64,000 nucleotides of DNA. Source: Bradyrhizobium sp. 186. Lineage in GTDB: Bacteria > Pseudomonadota > Alphaproteobacteria > Rhizobiales > Xanthobacteraceae. The notes below the pieces were generated by a model. The model worked only from the letters and a program-made list of their open reading frames with translations, was not told where the DNA came from and made no database searches. The stretch covers positions 3,720,001 through 3,784,000 of the forward strand of contig NZ_CP082164.1 of assembly GCF_023101685.1 (NCBI RefSeq), written 5' to 3'. The position numbers were made by a program, and so were the translations under genes. This document shows, one piece after another, positions 18,578-27,903 of this stretch. How positions within the stretch are numbered: position 1 is the stretch's first letter; each line of letters begins with the position of its first letter.

Positions 18578-19645
18578 ATGCTGCGCTATCTTATCGGGCT
18601 CCGTTCCCTTCCCGTGGCGGCCGCGCTCGCGATCGGCATTTTTCTTGTTGACACGCTGACGTCCCTCCACTTTGCAGTGGCGTCGCTCTACGTGACTGTT
18701 GTCTTGATTGCCGCTCATGACCTTCGTCGCCGCGGCATCGTGATCACGGGCGTCGCTTGCGCACTTCTTACGGTCCTCAGCTACATGCTCATGCACGGAC
18801 TTGAGGCGGATGGAGCCGCCCCGTTGCGGTTTGCGGTGAGCCTGGTTTCGATCCTGATTGCCACCATCCTGGTGCTCCGGAACGTTTCGGCAAACCTGCG
18901 CGTCAAGGAAGTTGAGCAGGAACGGGCAAACCTTGCTCGCTTCTTCTCGCCGAAAATTGTCGACCAGCTTGTCGGCATTCATACGCCCTTCTCTTTCGCA
19001 CGCCGTCAACCCGCCACTGTCCTGTTTGCCGACATGATAGGCTTTACCGCGTATTCGTCGGGAAAGCCTCCAGACCTCGTCATCGGCATGCTGCGCGATC
19101 TGCTTCACCTCCTGAGTGAGGCGGTTTTCTCCAATCACGGATCGGTCGACAAATATCTGGGTGACGGGCTCATGGCATTTTTTGGTCCGCCCCTGACGAG
19201 TCGGCGAGATGCCACAAACGCGGCTCGATGCGCGCTGGAAATCGTGAACGCAATCGAATGCCGGAATCAGCAGCGCATCGGCTGCAACGAGGACGCCGTC
19301 CGCATCGCCGTCGGCATTCACTACGGCGAGGTCGTGCAGGGAGATGTCGGCAGCGAAAGGCGGCTCGAGCTCACCCTGGTCGGGGACACCGTGAATATCG
19401 CGAGCCGCGTTGAATCTTATTGCCGAATTCTCGATGCTCCGGTGCTGGTGACCGGTCAATTCTTGGAGGCGCTGTTGGCAGAGGGGAGTCAGGATCTTGC
19501 GAAAGCGTTTGTCGACGAAGGTGTCCACGTCTTGCGCGGTTGCAAGGAGCCGATCCGCCTCCTTAGCGTGAGAGGCGAGCGAAAGGCTGCCCAGCGACCG
19601 GACGACAGGCTGGTTTGCAGCCGTCCGGCGGATGAAGTCGGGTGA
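18578..19645 (+). CDS. Membrane-anchored class III adenylate/guanylate cyclase
   Basis: A 355-residue protein. Residues about 8-105 contain three or four hydrophobic helices; a short coiled linker (VKEVEQERANLARFFSPKIV) leads to a class III cyclase catalytic domain (~145-330). Metal-binding Asp residues are visible in VLFADMIGFT (~152) and YLGDGLMAFFG (~195), and TLVGDTVNIASR is the standard substrate/transition-state segment. It should make cAMP (or cGMP) in the cytoplasm in response to an unknown membrane signal. The few bases to the convergent AraC gene argue against an operon with it. Confidence 0.85.
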   Translation: MLRYLIGLRSLPVAAALAIGIFLVDTLTSLHFAVASLYVTVVLIAAHDLRRRGIVITGVACALLTVLSYMLMHGLEADGAAPLRFAVSLVSILIATILVLRNVSANLRVKEVEQERANLARFFSPKIVDQLVGIHTPFSFARRQPATVLFADMIGFTAYSSGKPPDLVIGMLRDLLHLLSEAVFSNHGSVDKYLGDGLMAFFGPPLTSRRDATNAARCALEIVNAIECRNQQRIGCNEDAVRIAVGIHYGEVVQGDVGSERRLELTLVGDTVNIASRVESYCRILDAPVLVTGQFLEALLAEGSQDLAKAFVDEGVHVLRGCKEPIRLLSVRGERKAAQRPDDRLVCSRPADEVG

Positions 19646-19668
19646 AATGGATGGGCGAGCCAGGTGGC

Positions 19669-20757
19669 CTATTCTGCCCTGATGTCGCTTGGCGCCTTGT
19701 TCGTCCATCGATGGAACGCGCGACGGAAATTCGCGGCGTCGCTGAATCCGAGCGCCAGGGCGATGTCATCGTTCGAGAGCCTGGTCGTGCGGAGATACTT
19801 CACCGCAATTTGGGTGCGGAGCTCATCCAGCAAGCCGCGATAGGAAAGACCCTGCTGCCGAAGCTTGCGGCGCAGGGAGCGGTCGTTCATGCCGAGAAGC
19901 CTGGCTGCCTCCGAGGAGGTTGGTGGGTTGGCGATATCGGTCAGCAGAAGTTCGCGAACCTTTCCGGCGACGCCGATTCGCAAAATCAAATCGTCGAGCA
20001 GGTCATCGCATAGCGCGACGATCGACGGATAGGTGGTTTTGTTGCCGAGACTTGCCTCCTGCTCCAGCCATGTGGAGCGGAAAACGATCTTGTTAGCGGG
20101 TTTCGCGAAGCCAATGCGACATCGCAGTTCGTCTTTCGGAAAGCCGGCGTCTCCGACGCCCGGGTAGGCGAGGCAGATCTCGTCCGGAGCGAACGCGGGA
20201 CCCATGACGTCGCGCATCAGCGAGATGTGTATTCCGATCTGCATCTCGGTGATGAACCGATACAGCGCGGGGTCCGTCGTGGCGTGCAGATTGGGCTCGA
20301 TGGACCAGGTGGCGGATCCGTTCTCCTCGCTGAAGCTGATCGCAGCCAAGGGTGCGGCGAGCATGTGGTACCGCGTCGCGAACTGCATCGTCCTGCGAAA
20401 GTCGGGACAGCACAGGATGGCAAAACCGTACATCCCGTAGGTCGAGATATGGATGGATGCGCCGATCCGATAGGCGAGATGCGGATCCCTCGAGAGCCGG
20501 ACGGCATTCTTGCAGGCTGTCAGCAATTGCTTGAGCGAGATCCGGGTTTTCGAGGAATACACCTCCTTCGCCGGCAGATTGACGTTCTTCAATATCTCGC
20601 TGGCCGGGTGCCCCTGGTTCAACAGCATGTCGAACAGCGCGGCAAGCTTGGTCGTCTCGTATATGCGTTCGCTTAAGCCAACGATCGGCGATCCTTTCGC
20701 CCCGTCCGAGGGCGGTGGTGACGACGGGGAAGAATGATGCTGCCGAATTTTTTGCAA
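19669..20757 (-). CDS. AraC-family regulator with Arabinose_bd-type N-terminal domain
   Basis: A 362-residue protein with a long ligand-binding domain of the type found in OruR/ArgR-like AraC proteins (about 35-220; YGMYGFAILCCPDFRRTMQF is characteristic). It ends in a paired helix-turn-helix (SSEAARLLGMNDRSLRRKLR; SNDDIALALGFSDAANFRRAF; HRWTNKAPSDIR). The only start matching the frame is TTG at 20757, because an in-frame stop precedes it. The gene is divergent from the PHA/fatty-acid operon at 21146 across 388 bases. It is the natural candidate regulator of that operon, probably sensing a fatty-acid-derived molecule; that role is inferred from position. Confidence 0.82.
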   Translation of the reverse strand: MQKIRQHHSSPSSPPPSDGAKGSPIVGLSERIYETTKLAALFDMLLNQGHPASEILKNVNLPAKEVYSSKTRISLKQLLTACKNAVRLSRDPHLAYRIGASIHISTYGMYGFAILCCPDFRRTMQFATRYHMLAAPLAAISFSEENGSATWSIEPNLHATTDPALYRFITEMQIGIHISLMRDVMGPAFAPDEICLAYPGVGDAGFPKDELRCRIGFAKPANKIVFRSTWLEQEASLGNKTTYPSIVALCDDLLDDLILRIGVAGKVRELLLTDIANPPTSSEAARLLGMNDRSLRRKLRQQGLSYRGLLDELRTQIAVKYLRTTRLSNDDIALALGFSDAANFRRAFHRWTNKAPSDIRAE

Positions 20758-21145
20758 TCAGATCCGCCTTTGTAACGGAGCATCCGAAATGGGCGCGCTC
20801 CCGTTCACCCTCCAGCCCGTGGCCTCGGCAACGATAGCAGCTTTTTGGATCGTCAGAAGCAATGTCGGATTTGCGGCGCGTCGGCCGGATGACGCGCCGC
20901 CGCAAATCGCGAAATGAGCAGCGTTATTCAAGAACGAATGCCGGAGTGGTCGTAACCTGTCCGTTCTGGACCCCGTTGATGTCCGTTTCGGACCTTCACA
21001 AACACCACGCGTCACGCGACGGTCGGTGTCCACGTCGGGTGATGGAATCGTCGTGTAAGGGACGACCGGCCGAGGCGATCCGCAGATCATAATTGCGGAC
21101 GTCGCGAGGAGCCGAGCGCGAGGCAACGTTTCGAGGGAGGCCGCC
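20758..21145. promoter_or_regulatory. Divergent promoter region between araC-type gene and PHA operon
   Basis: This 388-base region is without a supported gene; the open frame on the minus strand has no family match and overlaps the next gene's start. A Shine-Dalgarno-like GAGGGAGG lies just before the ATG at 21146. The region must carry the operon promoter and any AraC operator, but I could not pick out a repeat unambiguously. Confidence 0.45.
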
Positions 21146-22798
21146 ATGGTGGGAAGGCTGATCCAGGTCGCCAAATCCGCTTATCGATATCCCCTGATTC
21201 TCAAGCAGCTATGGCATACCCCGCTGCTGCAATCGCCCGAGCAGGAGATCGTCTATCGCGATCAAAAGCGGCTGACCTATCGGCAGCTCGGAGAGCGAAT
21301 CGCCCGCCTCGCCTCCGCGCTGAGCCGGCTCGGTATCGAGCCCGGCGACACGGTCGGCGTGTTGGACTGGGACAGTAACAGGTTCCTCGAGGCCTTCTTC
21401 GCGATCCCGATGATGGGGGCGGTGTTGCAGACGGTCAACGTGCGGCTGTCGCCGGACCAGATCGCGTATACGATCGATCACGCCGGCGCCTCCACGCTGC
21501 TCGTCAACGACGAGTTCGTCGGCTTGCTGGAGGGCATCAGGCCGCAGCTCACGAAGGTCAAGACGCTCGTCGTAATGTCGGATCGTCCCCGAGCCGAGAC
21601 CGGAAGCCTGCCGTTTGCCGGCGAATATGAGCGCCTGCTCGCCGACGCGTCGCCCGACTATGACTTTCCGGATTTCGACGAGGACACGCAGGCGACGACC
21701 TTCTACACCACCGGCACGACCGGCTTGCCCAAGGGGGTCTATTACAGCCATCGGCAGCTTGTGCTGCATTCGCTATGCGAGCTGGCGTTCTTCGGGATGG
21801 CGAGCCAGCAGGGCCGGTTCTCGCGCGACGACGTGTATATGCCGATCACGCCCATGTTCCATGTGCACGCCTGGGGCTTTCCCTGGGCCGCGACGCTGGC
21901 CGGCGTCAAGCAGGTCTATCCCGGGCGCTATGACCCGGCGATGCTCGTCAAGCTGATCAAGAGCGAGGGCGTCACGTTCACCCACGGCGTTCCGACGATT
22001 TTGCAAATGCTGCTGAACGCCGCGGCGGCGACGAAAACAGACCTTGCGGGCCTGAAGATGGTGATCGGCGGCTCGGCGTTGCCGAAAGCGCTGGCGAAGC
22101 AGGCGCTCGCCGCCGGCATCGACATCTTCGCCGGCTACGGCATGTCCGAGACCGGCCCGATCGCCGCGGTGGCCCACGTCAGGTCGCGCGACCTGAGCGG
22201 CGATCACGACCAGGAGGTGGAGTTCCGGACCAAGGCGGGCATGGCGGCCCCGCTGGTCGATCTGCGCATCGTCGACGAGGACATGAACGATGTCCCCCAT
22301 GACGGCAAGTCGTCCGGAGAGATCGTGCTGCGCTCGCCCTGGCTGACGCAGGGTTACTACAACAATCCCGAGGGCTCGGAAGAGCTCTGGGCCGGCGGCT
22401 ACCTGCACACCAACGACATCGCGGTGGTGAGCCCGGGCGGTTACGTCCACATCACCGACCGCCTCAAGGACGTAATCAAGACCGGCGGTGAGTGGGTGTC
22501 CTCGTTGCAGATCGAGGACCTGATCACACAATGCCCCGGCGTGGAGGAGGCGGCCGTCATCGGCGTCAAGGATGACCGCTGGGGCGAGCGTCCGCTTGCG
22601 CTCGTGGTCAAGGAACCGGCGGAGACAAATGATGTCACCGATGCGATCGTGAAAAGTCATCTCAAGGCGTTCGCCGACAAGGGCGTCATCTCGCGATACG
22701 GAATTCCCGAGAAGATCCTCTTCATCGACAACATCCCCAAGACCAGCGTCGGCAAGATCAACAAGAAGGAGCTGCGCAAACGCTACGGCGACATGTAG
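21146..22798 (+). CDS. Medium/long-chain fatty acyl-CoA synthetase (AlkK/FadD type)
   Basis: A 550-residue ANL-superfamily AMP-binding enzyme. P-loop TTFYTTGTTGLPKGVYYSH begins near residue 189; GYGMSETGP and YLHTNDIAV...GYVHITDRLKDVIKTGGEW are the adenylation core; the C terminal Lys is in KTSVGKINKKELR. N-terminal segments (YPLILKQLWHTP, VLDWDSNRFLEAFFAIPMMG, NVRLSPDQIAYTIDHA) closely follow Pseudomonas AlkK-type medium-chain ligases. It activates fatty acids to acyl-CoA in the cytoplasm. Start ATG 21146 follows GAGGGAGG. It is the first gene of the operon that ends with an acyl-CoA dehydrogenase at 27757 and supplies substrate for the downstream hydratase and synthase. Confidence 0.88.
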   Translation: MVGRLIQVAKSAYRYPLILKQLWHTPLLQSPEQEIVYRDQKRLTYRQLGERIARLASALSRLGIEPGDTVGVLDWDSNRFLEAFFAIPMMGAVLQTVNVRLSPDQIAYTIDHAGASTLLVNDEFVGLLEGIRPQLTKVKTLVVMSDRPRAETGSLPFAGEYERLLADASPDYDFPDFDEDTQATTFYTTGTTGLPKGVYYSHRQLVLHSLCELAFFGMASQQGRFSRDDVYMPITPMFHVHAWGFPWAATLAGVKQVYPGRYDPAMLVKLIKSEGVTFTHGVPTILQMLLNAAAATKTDLAGLKMVIGGSALPKALAKQALAAGIDIFAGYGMSETGPIAAVAHVRSRDLSGDHDQEVEFRTKAGMAAPLVDLRIVDEDMNDVPHDGKSSGEIVLRSPWLTQGYYNNPEGSEELWAGGYLHTNDIAVVSPGGYVHITDRLKDVIKTGGEWVSSLQIEDLITQCPGVEEAAVIGVKDDRWGERPLALVVKEPAETNDVTDAIVKSHLKAFADKGVISRYGIPEKILFIDNIPKTSVGKINKKELRKRYGDM

Positions 22799-22858
22799 CC
22801 GTTCGACCCCGGGTAGCCGTTCGATCCCGGTCGGCGAAAAGCATCAAAGGAGGAAAAC

Positions 22859-23332
22859 GTGGGCAACCTCACCCTTGCCGGTTTGAGCGAACGAATTGGA
22901 GAGGAACTTGGCCTGTCCGATTGGGCCGTGATCGACCAGGCGCGCATCGATACGTTCGCCGCCTGCACCGGCGACCATCAGTGGATTCATGTCGATGTCG
23001 AACGGGCGCGCCGTGAAAGCCCGTTTCGCGGTCCGGTCGCGCACGGCTATCTGGCGCTGGCGATGGTGGCTCCGCTGTCGATGCAGGTCGGCGTCATCCC
23101 CGTCGACGCCGCGGCCGGCCTGAACTACGGCATCGACAAGGTGCGCTTTCTCGCGCCGGTGCCGGCGGGCGCGCGGGTCAGGCTGCGTGTCGTTCTTGCC
23201 GGCGTCGAGCCGAAGGAGCGTGGGCAGGTGGTCATGAAGACCCAGAACACGCTGGAAGTGGAGGGGTCGGAAAAGCCTGCCCTGATCGCCGAGACGCTGG
23301 CATTGCTGATTCCCGCGACGGAGACGAGATAG
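22859..23332 (+). CDS. MaoC-family enoyl-CoA hydratase (PhaJ-like, R-specific)
   Basis: A 157-residue single hot-dog-fold protein. Residues about 32-50 (FAACTGDHQWIHVDVERAR) contain the MaoC/hydratase-2 active-site Asp and His pair, and GPVAHGYLALAM is the expected substrate-gate segment. Such enzymes hydrate trans-2-enoyl-CoA to (R)-3-hydroxyacyl-CoA, linking beta-oxidation to PHA synthesis. The start is GTG 22859 with AAAGGAGG about seven bases upstream. It is followed two bases after its stop by phaC, so the two are co-transcribed and probably translationally coupled. Stereospecificity is inferred from family and context. Confidence 0.82.
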   Translation: MGNLTLAGLSERIGEELGLSDWAVIDQARIDTFAACTGDHQWIHVDVERARRESPFRGPVAHGYLALAMVAPLSMQVGVIPVDAAAGLNYGIDKVRFLAPVPAGARVRLRVVLAGVEPKERGQVVMKTQNTLEVEGSEKPALIAETLALLIPATETR

Positions 23333-23334
23333 TC

Positions 23335-25038
23335 ATGAGCACGGAAAATCCCGGCCCGACATCATCGCGGGCGGAAATATCCGAGGAGGCATCCAGGAAT
23401 ACGCTGGCGCTCAATCCGCTCGTCGCCATCCAAGGCCAGGATCTGCTCGACAGCGCCGGCATCCTGTTCAAGGCCGTCATCAACGAGCCGAAGGTCGCAA
23501 CGGAACAGTGGCTCGCCTTCGTCGGCGAGCTCGGCTCCATCGTCGCCGGCAAGTCCGAGCGCGCGCCAAAGGCCGGCGACAAGCGGTTCGCGGACCCGAC
23601 ATGGAAGGAGAGCTCGCTGCACAGCGGCTTGCTCAAGGCCTATCTGGCGTGGGGCGAGGCCGTCAATGGTCTTGTCGACAAGACCAGCCTCAGCGACATC
23701 GACAAGGCGCGCGCGCGCCTGGTCACCGAGATCCTGATCGACGCGGTAGCACCGACCAACGCGATGGTGACCAATCCCGCAGCAGTCCGCAAGTTCGTCG
23801 ACAGCGGTGGACAGAGCCTGTGGCGTGGATTGAAAAACTATTTCGACGATCTCACCCGCAATCGCGGCATGCCGTCGATGGTAGACACCAGCGCGTTCAA
23901 GGTCGGCGAGAACCTCGCGGTCACGCCGGGCGCGGTGGTGCTGCGCAACGAGCTGCTCGAGCTGATCCAGTACACGCCGATGACGGCGACCGTCTGGAAG
24001 CGGCCGCTGCTCGTGACCCCGCCGCAGATCAACAAATACTACGCGCTTGATCTCTCTCCGGACAAGAGCCTGATCAGATTTTTGCTCGAGAGCGGCATAC
24101 AGACCTTCGCCGTCAGTTGGCGCAATCCGACGGAGGCACATCGCGACTGGGGCCTGGATACCTACGTCGCTGCGCTCGACGAAGCTGTCGATGCGGCCCG
24201 CGAGATCTCCGGCAGTGAAGACATCACCCTGATGGGGTCCTGCTCCGGCGGTATCACGTCGACCGCCTATTTCGCGACCCTCGGCAGCGCAGCCGAGAAG
24301 AAGATCAAGAACCTGGTGCTGGCGGTTTGCCTGCTCGATCCCAACTCGGCCGAGGAGAGCACCTTCGGCTGCCTGATGACGCCCGAAACCATGAGCTTGG
24401 CCAAGGAGTCCTCGCGGCTGCGCGGCATCGTCGACGGCCACGATCTGGCGCGGATGTTCGCCTGGATGCGGCCCAACGACCTGATCTGGAACTATTGGGT
24501 GAACAATTATCTGCTCGGCAACCAGCCGCCGGCTTTCGACATCCTCTACTGGAACGCCGACACGACGCGGCTGCCGGCAGCGCTGCACGGCGACTATCTC
24601 GACCTGTATTCCACCAACCCGTTCGTGAATGCCGGCAAGCTCACGCTCAACGACAAGATCGTCGATATGAGCAAGGTGAAGGCCGACAGCTATGTCGTCG
24701 CCGGCGTCACCGACCACATCACGCCATGGAAGGGGGTCTACAAGACAGCCCAGATCATGGGCGAGGGCACCACCTTCGTGCTTTCGAACAGCGGACACCT
24801 GCAAAGCCTGCTCAATCCGCCGGCCAATCCGAAGGCGTCCTTCATGATCGGGCCAGTCGGTACGGGCTCACCCGACGCGTTCCAGGCTTCGGCCGAAAAG
24901 CGGAAGGGAAGCTGGTGGCTCGACTGGCGCGATTGGCTGCATGCCCGCTCGGGCGAGGAAGTGGCGGCGCCTGCTTCGCCCGGCAGCGCGCGCCACCCGG
25001 CCCTTGGTGCTGCTCCGGGGACCTACGTCTTTGAATGA
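23335..25038 (+). CDS. phaC: Poly(3-hydroxyalkanoate) synthase, class II (mcl)-like
   Basis: A 567-residue PHA synthase. The lipase-like box is GSCSGG with catalytic Cys303; Asp460 (VTDHITPW) and His488 (SNSGHLQS) complete the triad. Long segments match Pseudomonas PhaC1/C2 rather than rhizobial class I enzymes, as far as I can judge from memory: EASRNTLALNPLV near the N terminus, SWRNPTEAHRDWGLDTYV, MFAWMRPNDLIWNYWVNNYL and the C-terminal GTYV. It polymerises (R)-3-hydroxyacyl-CoA into cytoplasmic PHA granules, probably of medium chain length. It lies between the MaoC hydratase and a PhaZ-like depolymerase, the classical neighbour in pseudomonads. Confidence 0.9.
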   Translation: MSTENPGPTSSRAEISEEASRNTLALNPLVAIQGQDLLDSAGILFKAVINEPKVATEQWLAFVGELGSIVAGKSERAPKAGDKRFADPTWKESSLHSGLLKAYLAWGEAVNGLVDKTSLSDIDKARARLVTEILIDAVAPTNAMVTNPAAVRKFVDSGGQSLWRGLKNYFDDLTRNRGMPSMVDTSAFKVGENLAVTPGAVVLRNELLELIQYTPMTATVWKRPLLVTPPQINKYYALDLSPDKSLIRFLLESGIQTFAVSWRNPTEAHRDWGLDTYVAALDEAVDAAREISGSEDITLMGSCSGGITSTAYFATLGSAAEKKIKNLVLAVCLLDPNSAEESTFGCLMTPETMSLAKESSRLRGIVDGHDLARMFAWMRPNDLIWNYWVNNYLLGNQPPAFDILYWNADTTRLPAALHGDYLDLYSTNPFVNAGKLTLNDKIVDMSKVKADSYVVAGVTDHITPWKGVYKTAQIMGEGTTFVLSNSGHLQSLLNPPANPKASFMIGPVGTGSPDAFQASAEKRKGSWWLDWRDWLHARSGEEVAAPASPGSARHPALGAAPGTYVFE

Positions 25039-25966
25039 CAATCCCACCAGCGGGGGCCGGGCCGAACCGGCCGTGGTCGCGAAATCGGGCGGGATCGAAG
25101 CCCGAATGATCACGATTGACGGTCAACCGCTTCAGGTCGCGGTCAGGCATGGAAGCGGCCATGGGCCGCCGCTGTTGCTGTTCAACGGGATCGGCGCCAA
25201 CTGGGAGCTGGCGAGGCCGTTCCTCGAAGCGCTCACGAGCACGACCACTGTCATCTTCGACGTTCCCGGCGTCGGCGGTTCGCCAAGACCGCTGTTGCCA
25301 TATCGCCCGTCGACGCTGGCACGGCTTGCGGCGGGGCTCGTCGCGGAGCTGGGCTATGCAGAGGTCGACGTCGCCGGCGTGTCCTGGGGCGGCGGAATCG
25401 CGCAGCAATTCGCGCATCAATATCCAAGACTGTGCCGACGGCTGGTGCTTGCCGCGACGGCGCCCGGCTTCACCATGGTGCCGGCAAGCCCCTCGGTGTT
25501 GTGGAAGATGGCGACACCGCGCCGCTACATCGACAAGGGCTACATGAACAGGATTGCGGCGGACATCTATGGTGGAGCGTTTCGCGACGACCCGTCATTG
25601 ATCGGCCGGCATGCGGCCGCGATGCATGGTACGCGCAATATCGGTTACCTCTATCAGCTTCTCGCGATGGCGGGCTGGACCAGCCTGCCATGGCTGTGGT
25701 CACTGCCGCAGCCGACGCTCGTGCTGATGGGCAGCGACGATCCTCTTGTCCCTCCGATCAATGGTCACATCCTGGCAGGCCTGATCCCGAACGCCGAACT
25801 CTGCATGATCGACGATGGGCACCTGTTCCTGGTGACCCGGCCTGCGGAAACCGCGGCGCTGATCGAGGCATTCCTGGCCGATGAGAGCAGGCAGGTCGAG
25901 CCGTTATCCTTGCTGTCGCGAACGGCCAGTTACGTCAAGAATCTCATTCCAACGTCCGGGGGCTGA
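25031..25966 (+). CDS. phaZ: Intracellular mcl-PHA depolymerase-like alpha/beta hydrolase
   Basis: An alpha/beta hydrolase colinear with Pseudomonas intracellular PhaZ. Shared segments are LLFNGIGANWEL, IFDVPGVGGSPRP, GVSWGGGIAQQFAHQYP (nucleophile Ser about residue 118), KMATPRRYID, IYGGAFRDDP, GSDDPLVPPIN (acid Asp about 234) and DDGHLFLVTR (His about 262). It hydrolyses stored PHA to 3-hydroxyacids. The start is uncertain: TTG 25031 overlaps the phaC stop and would be translationally coupled; GTG 25076 or ATG 25107 are alternatives, and homology starts near 25107. The gene also reads open upstream inside phaC to 24941. Confidence 0.82.
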   Translation: MNDNPTSGGRAEPAVVAKSGGIEARMITIDGQPLQVAVRHGSGHGPPLLLFNGIGANWELARPFLEALTSTTTVIFDVPGVGGSPRPLLPYRPSTLARLAAGLVAELGYAEVDVAGVSWGGGIAQQFAHQYPRLCRRLVLAATAPGFTMVPASPSVLWKMATPRRYIDKGYMNRIAADIYGGAFRDDPSLIGRHAAAMHGTRNIGYLYQLLAMAGWTSLPWLWSLPQPTLVLMGSDDPLVPPINGHILAGLIPNAELCMIDDGHLFLVTRPAETAALIEAFLADESRQVEPLSLLSRTASYVKNLIPTSGG

Positions 25967-26004
25967 CGCCGCCAGTCCTAAGCATAACCACAAGGGAGGA
26001 TATC

Positions 26005-26433
26005 ATGACGGACACGACCTCATACATCGACATGCTGAGAAAGTTCGGCAGCGATCTCGGCCTGCCGAAGCTGAACGTGGACGAGTTGCTCCAGACCCAG
26101 AAGAAGAACATCGACGCCCTCAGTGAAAGCGCGAAATTGGCCGCGCAAGGCGCGCAATCGGTGGCGCAGAAGCAGCGCGAGGTGCTGGAGGCGGGATTGC
26201 GGGAGGCGGCGACGCTCGCGCGCGAATACAAGCCGCTCGGCAAGGTTCACGAGAACATCGCGTTGCAGACCGAATTCGCGAGAAAGGTGTTTGAAATCAC
26301 GGTTCAGGGCGCGCAGGAAAGCGCATCGACCGCGAGACAATCGACCACGGACGCGGTGAAGATCATCCACGATCGCGTGAAGGAGAGCTTCGAGGAGATC
26401 CGCGCCAGCGTTCGACCGAACAAATCGGTTTGA
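26005..26433 (+). CDS. Phasin family PHA-granule-associated protein
   Basis: A 142-residue, almost wholly helical protein rich in Ala, Gln, Glu and Lys. It has the phasin pattern LLQTQKKNIDALSESAKLAA...VAQKQREVLEAGLREA. It should coat PHA granules and control their size. Start ATG 26005 follows a strong AAGGGAGG site. Its position directly after the synthase and depolymerase genes supports the assignment. Confidence 0.87.
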   Translation: MTDTTSYIDMLRKFGSDLGLPKLNVDELLQTQKKNIDALSESAKLAAQGAQSVAQKQREVLEAGLREAATLAREYKPLGKVHENIALQTEFARKVFEITVQGAQESASTARQSTTDAVKIIHDRVKESFEEIRASVRPNKSV

Positions 26434-26539
26434 CGTCACCGTCCAGGATCTGTGACGAGATGCGTCCCGGCGGGAGCCCATCGTGCTGCCGGGTCCACGA
26501 AACATCAAAGGAACCTCACCACGCATGAGGGAGGGAACC

Positions 26540-27757
26540 ATGGCGGACCCGCAGGCGACACGGACGGGGAGGCCCGACTATGTGCCACCGCCGATTGAAG
26601 GTGACTTCTATCGGATCGCAAGTCTGCTGAACGACAGCGAGCGTGCGCTGGTCCGGCGCGTTCGCGACTTCGCGGAAGGCGTGGTCGCTCCGGTGATCGA
26701 AGAATATTGGGGGCGCGATGAATTCCCGTTCGCGATCATTCCGAAGATGGCGGAGACCGGCATCGGTGGCGTCGGTTACCAAGGCTACGGCGCGGCCGGT
26801 GGCAGCTGGCTGCTGAACGGCTTCGTCGCCATGGAGCTCGCGCGCGTCGATTCCTCGGTCGCGACCTTCTGGGGTGTGCATACGGGGTTGTCGGCGGGCT
26901 CGATCTATCTGTGCGGCGACGAGGCGCAGAAGCAGCGCTGGCTGCCGGCCATGATGCGCTTCGAGAAGATCGGCTCGTTCGGCCTGACCGAGCCCCAGGT
27001 CGGCTCCGCCACGTCGGGCGGGATGACGACGACCTGCCGGCGCGAGGGCGACGTTTGGATCCTCAACGGCCAAAAAAAGTGGATCGGCAACGCCACCTTC
27101 GCCGACATCAATGTGATCTGGGCGCGCGAGGAGGACACGAACCAGGTCAAGGGCTTCGTCGTCGGGAAGGACAATCCCGGATTCGCGGTCGAGAAGATCA
27201 AGACCAAGATGGCGCTCCGCGTCGTGCAGAACGGCCTGATCACCTTGAAGGACTGCCGCGTGCCGGAGACTGACCGCCTCCAGAATGCCAACACGTTCAA
27301 GGACACTGCCAAGGTGCTGCGGATGACCCGCACCGGCGTGGCATGGTTCGCCGTTGGCTGTCAGATGGGCGCGTATGAGCACGCGCTGCATTACGCGACC
27401 GAGCGAAAGCAGTTCGGCAAGCCGATCGGCGGCTTCCAGCTCGTGCAGGATCTGCTGGTGCGCATGCTCGGCAACGTCACCGCGACCCAGGCGATGATGC
27501 TGCGGCTCGCGCAGCTTCAGGACGAAGGCGTGATGCGGGACGAGCATGCCTCGCTTGCCAAGGCGTTCTGCACCGTCAAATGCCGCGAGACCGTTGGCTA
27601 CGCACGCGAGCTGCTCGGCGGCAACGGCATCCTGCTGGAGAACCACATCGGGCGGTTCGTGGCCGACGCGGAGGCGATCTATTCCTATGAAGGAACCAGG
27701 GAGATGAACACCCTGATCGTTGGCAAGTCCATTACCGGACTGAGCGCCTTCGTCTGA
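26540..27757 (+). CDS. Acyl-CoA dehydrogenase family protein
   Basis: A 405-residue FAD-dependent acyl-CoA dehydrogenase, closest in pattern to the glutaryl-CoA-dehydrogenase branch (GGVGYQGYGAAGGSWL, FGLTEPQVGSATSG, KKWIGNATFADINVIWAR, GTREMNTLIVGKSITG). The catalytic glutamate is in IYSYEGTREMN near the C terminus. It oxidises acyl-CoA to trans-2-enoyl-CoA, the substrate of the MaoC hydratase in the same operon. ATG 26540 has GGGAGGG immediately upstream; an earlier in-frame start (26483) adds 19 residues without homology. As last gene of the operon it completes a fatty-acid-to-PHA route. Chain-length preference cannot be read. Confidence 0.87.
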   Translation: MADPQATRTGRPDYVPPPIEGDFYRIASLLNDSERALVRRVRDFAEGVVAPVIEEYWGRDEFPFAIIPKMAETGIGGVGYQGYGAAGGSWLLNGFVAMELARVDSSVATFWGVHTGLSAGSIYLCGDEAQKQRWLPAMMRFEKIGSFGLTEPQVGSATSGGMTTTCRREGDVWILNGQKKWIGNATFADINVIWAREEDTNQVKGFVVGKDNPGFAVEKIKTKMALRVVQNGLITLKDCRVPETDRLQNANTFKDTAKVLRMTRTGVAWFAVGCQMGAYEHALHYATERKQFGKPIGGFQLVQDLLVRMLGNVTATQAMMLRLAQLQDEGVMRDEHASLAKAFCTVKCRETVGYARELLGGNGILLENHIGRFVADAEAIYSYEGTREMNTLIVGKSITGLSAFV

Positions 27758-27903
27758 TACCAAAGGGACGCCGTCGCGACTTGCGCACAGCATCGTGCGT
27801 CGTCCTATCCCGGAGAGTGCCGTCCTTGGCGGACCCACTCCGACGGTCAGATCGCAACCTGAAGCAAATGTCGGTATCGGTGGTTGCGCCTCCCCGATTT
27901 GAA

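Noticed and set aside
23362..24804. 480-residue minus-strand frame
   Set aside because: Antisense of phaC; the sense frame contains the full catalytic triad and family motifs.
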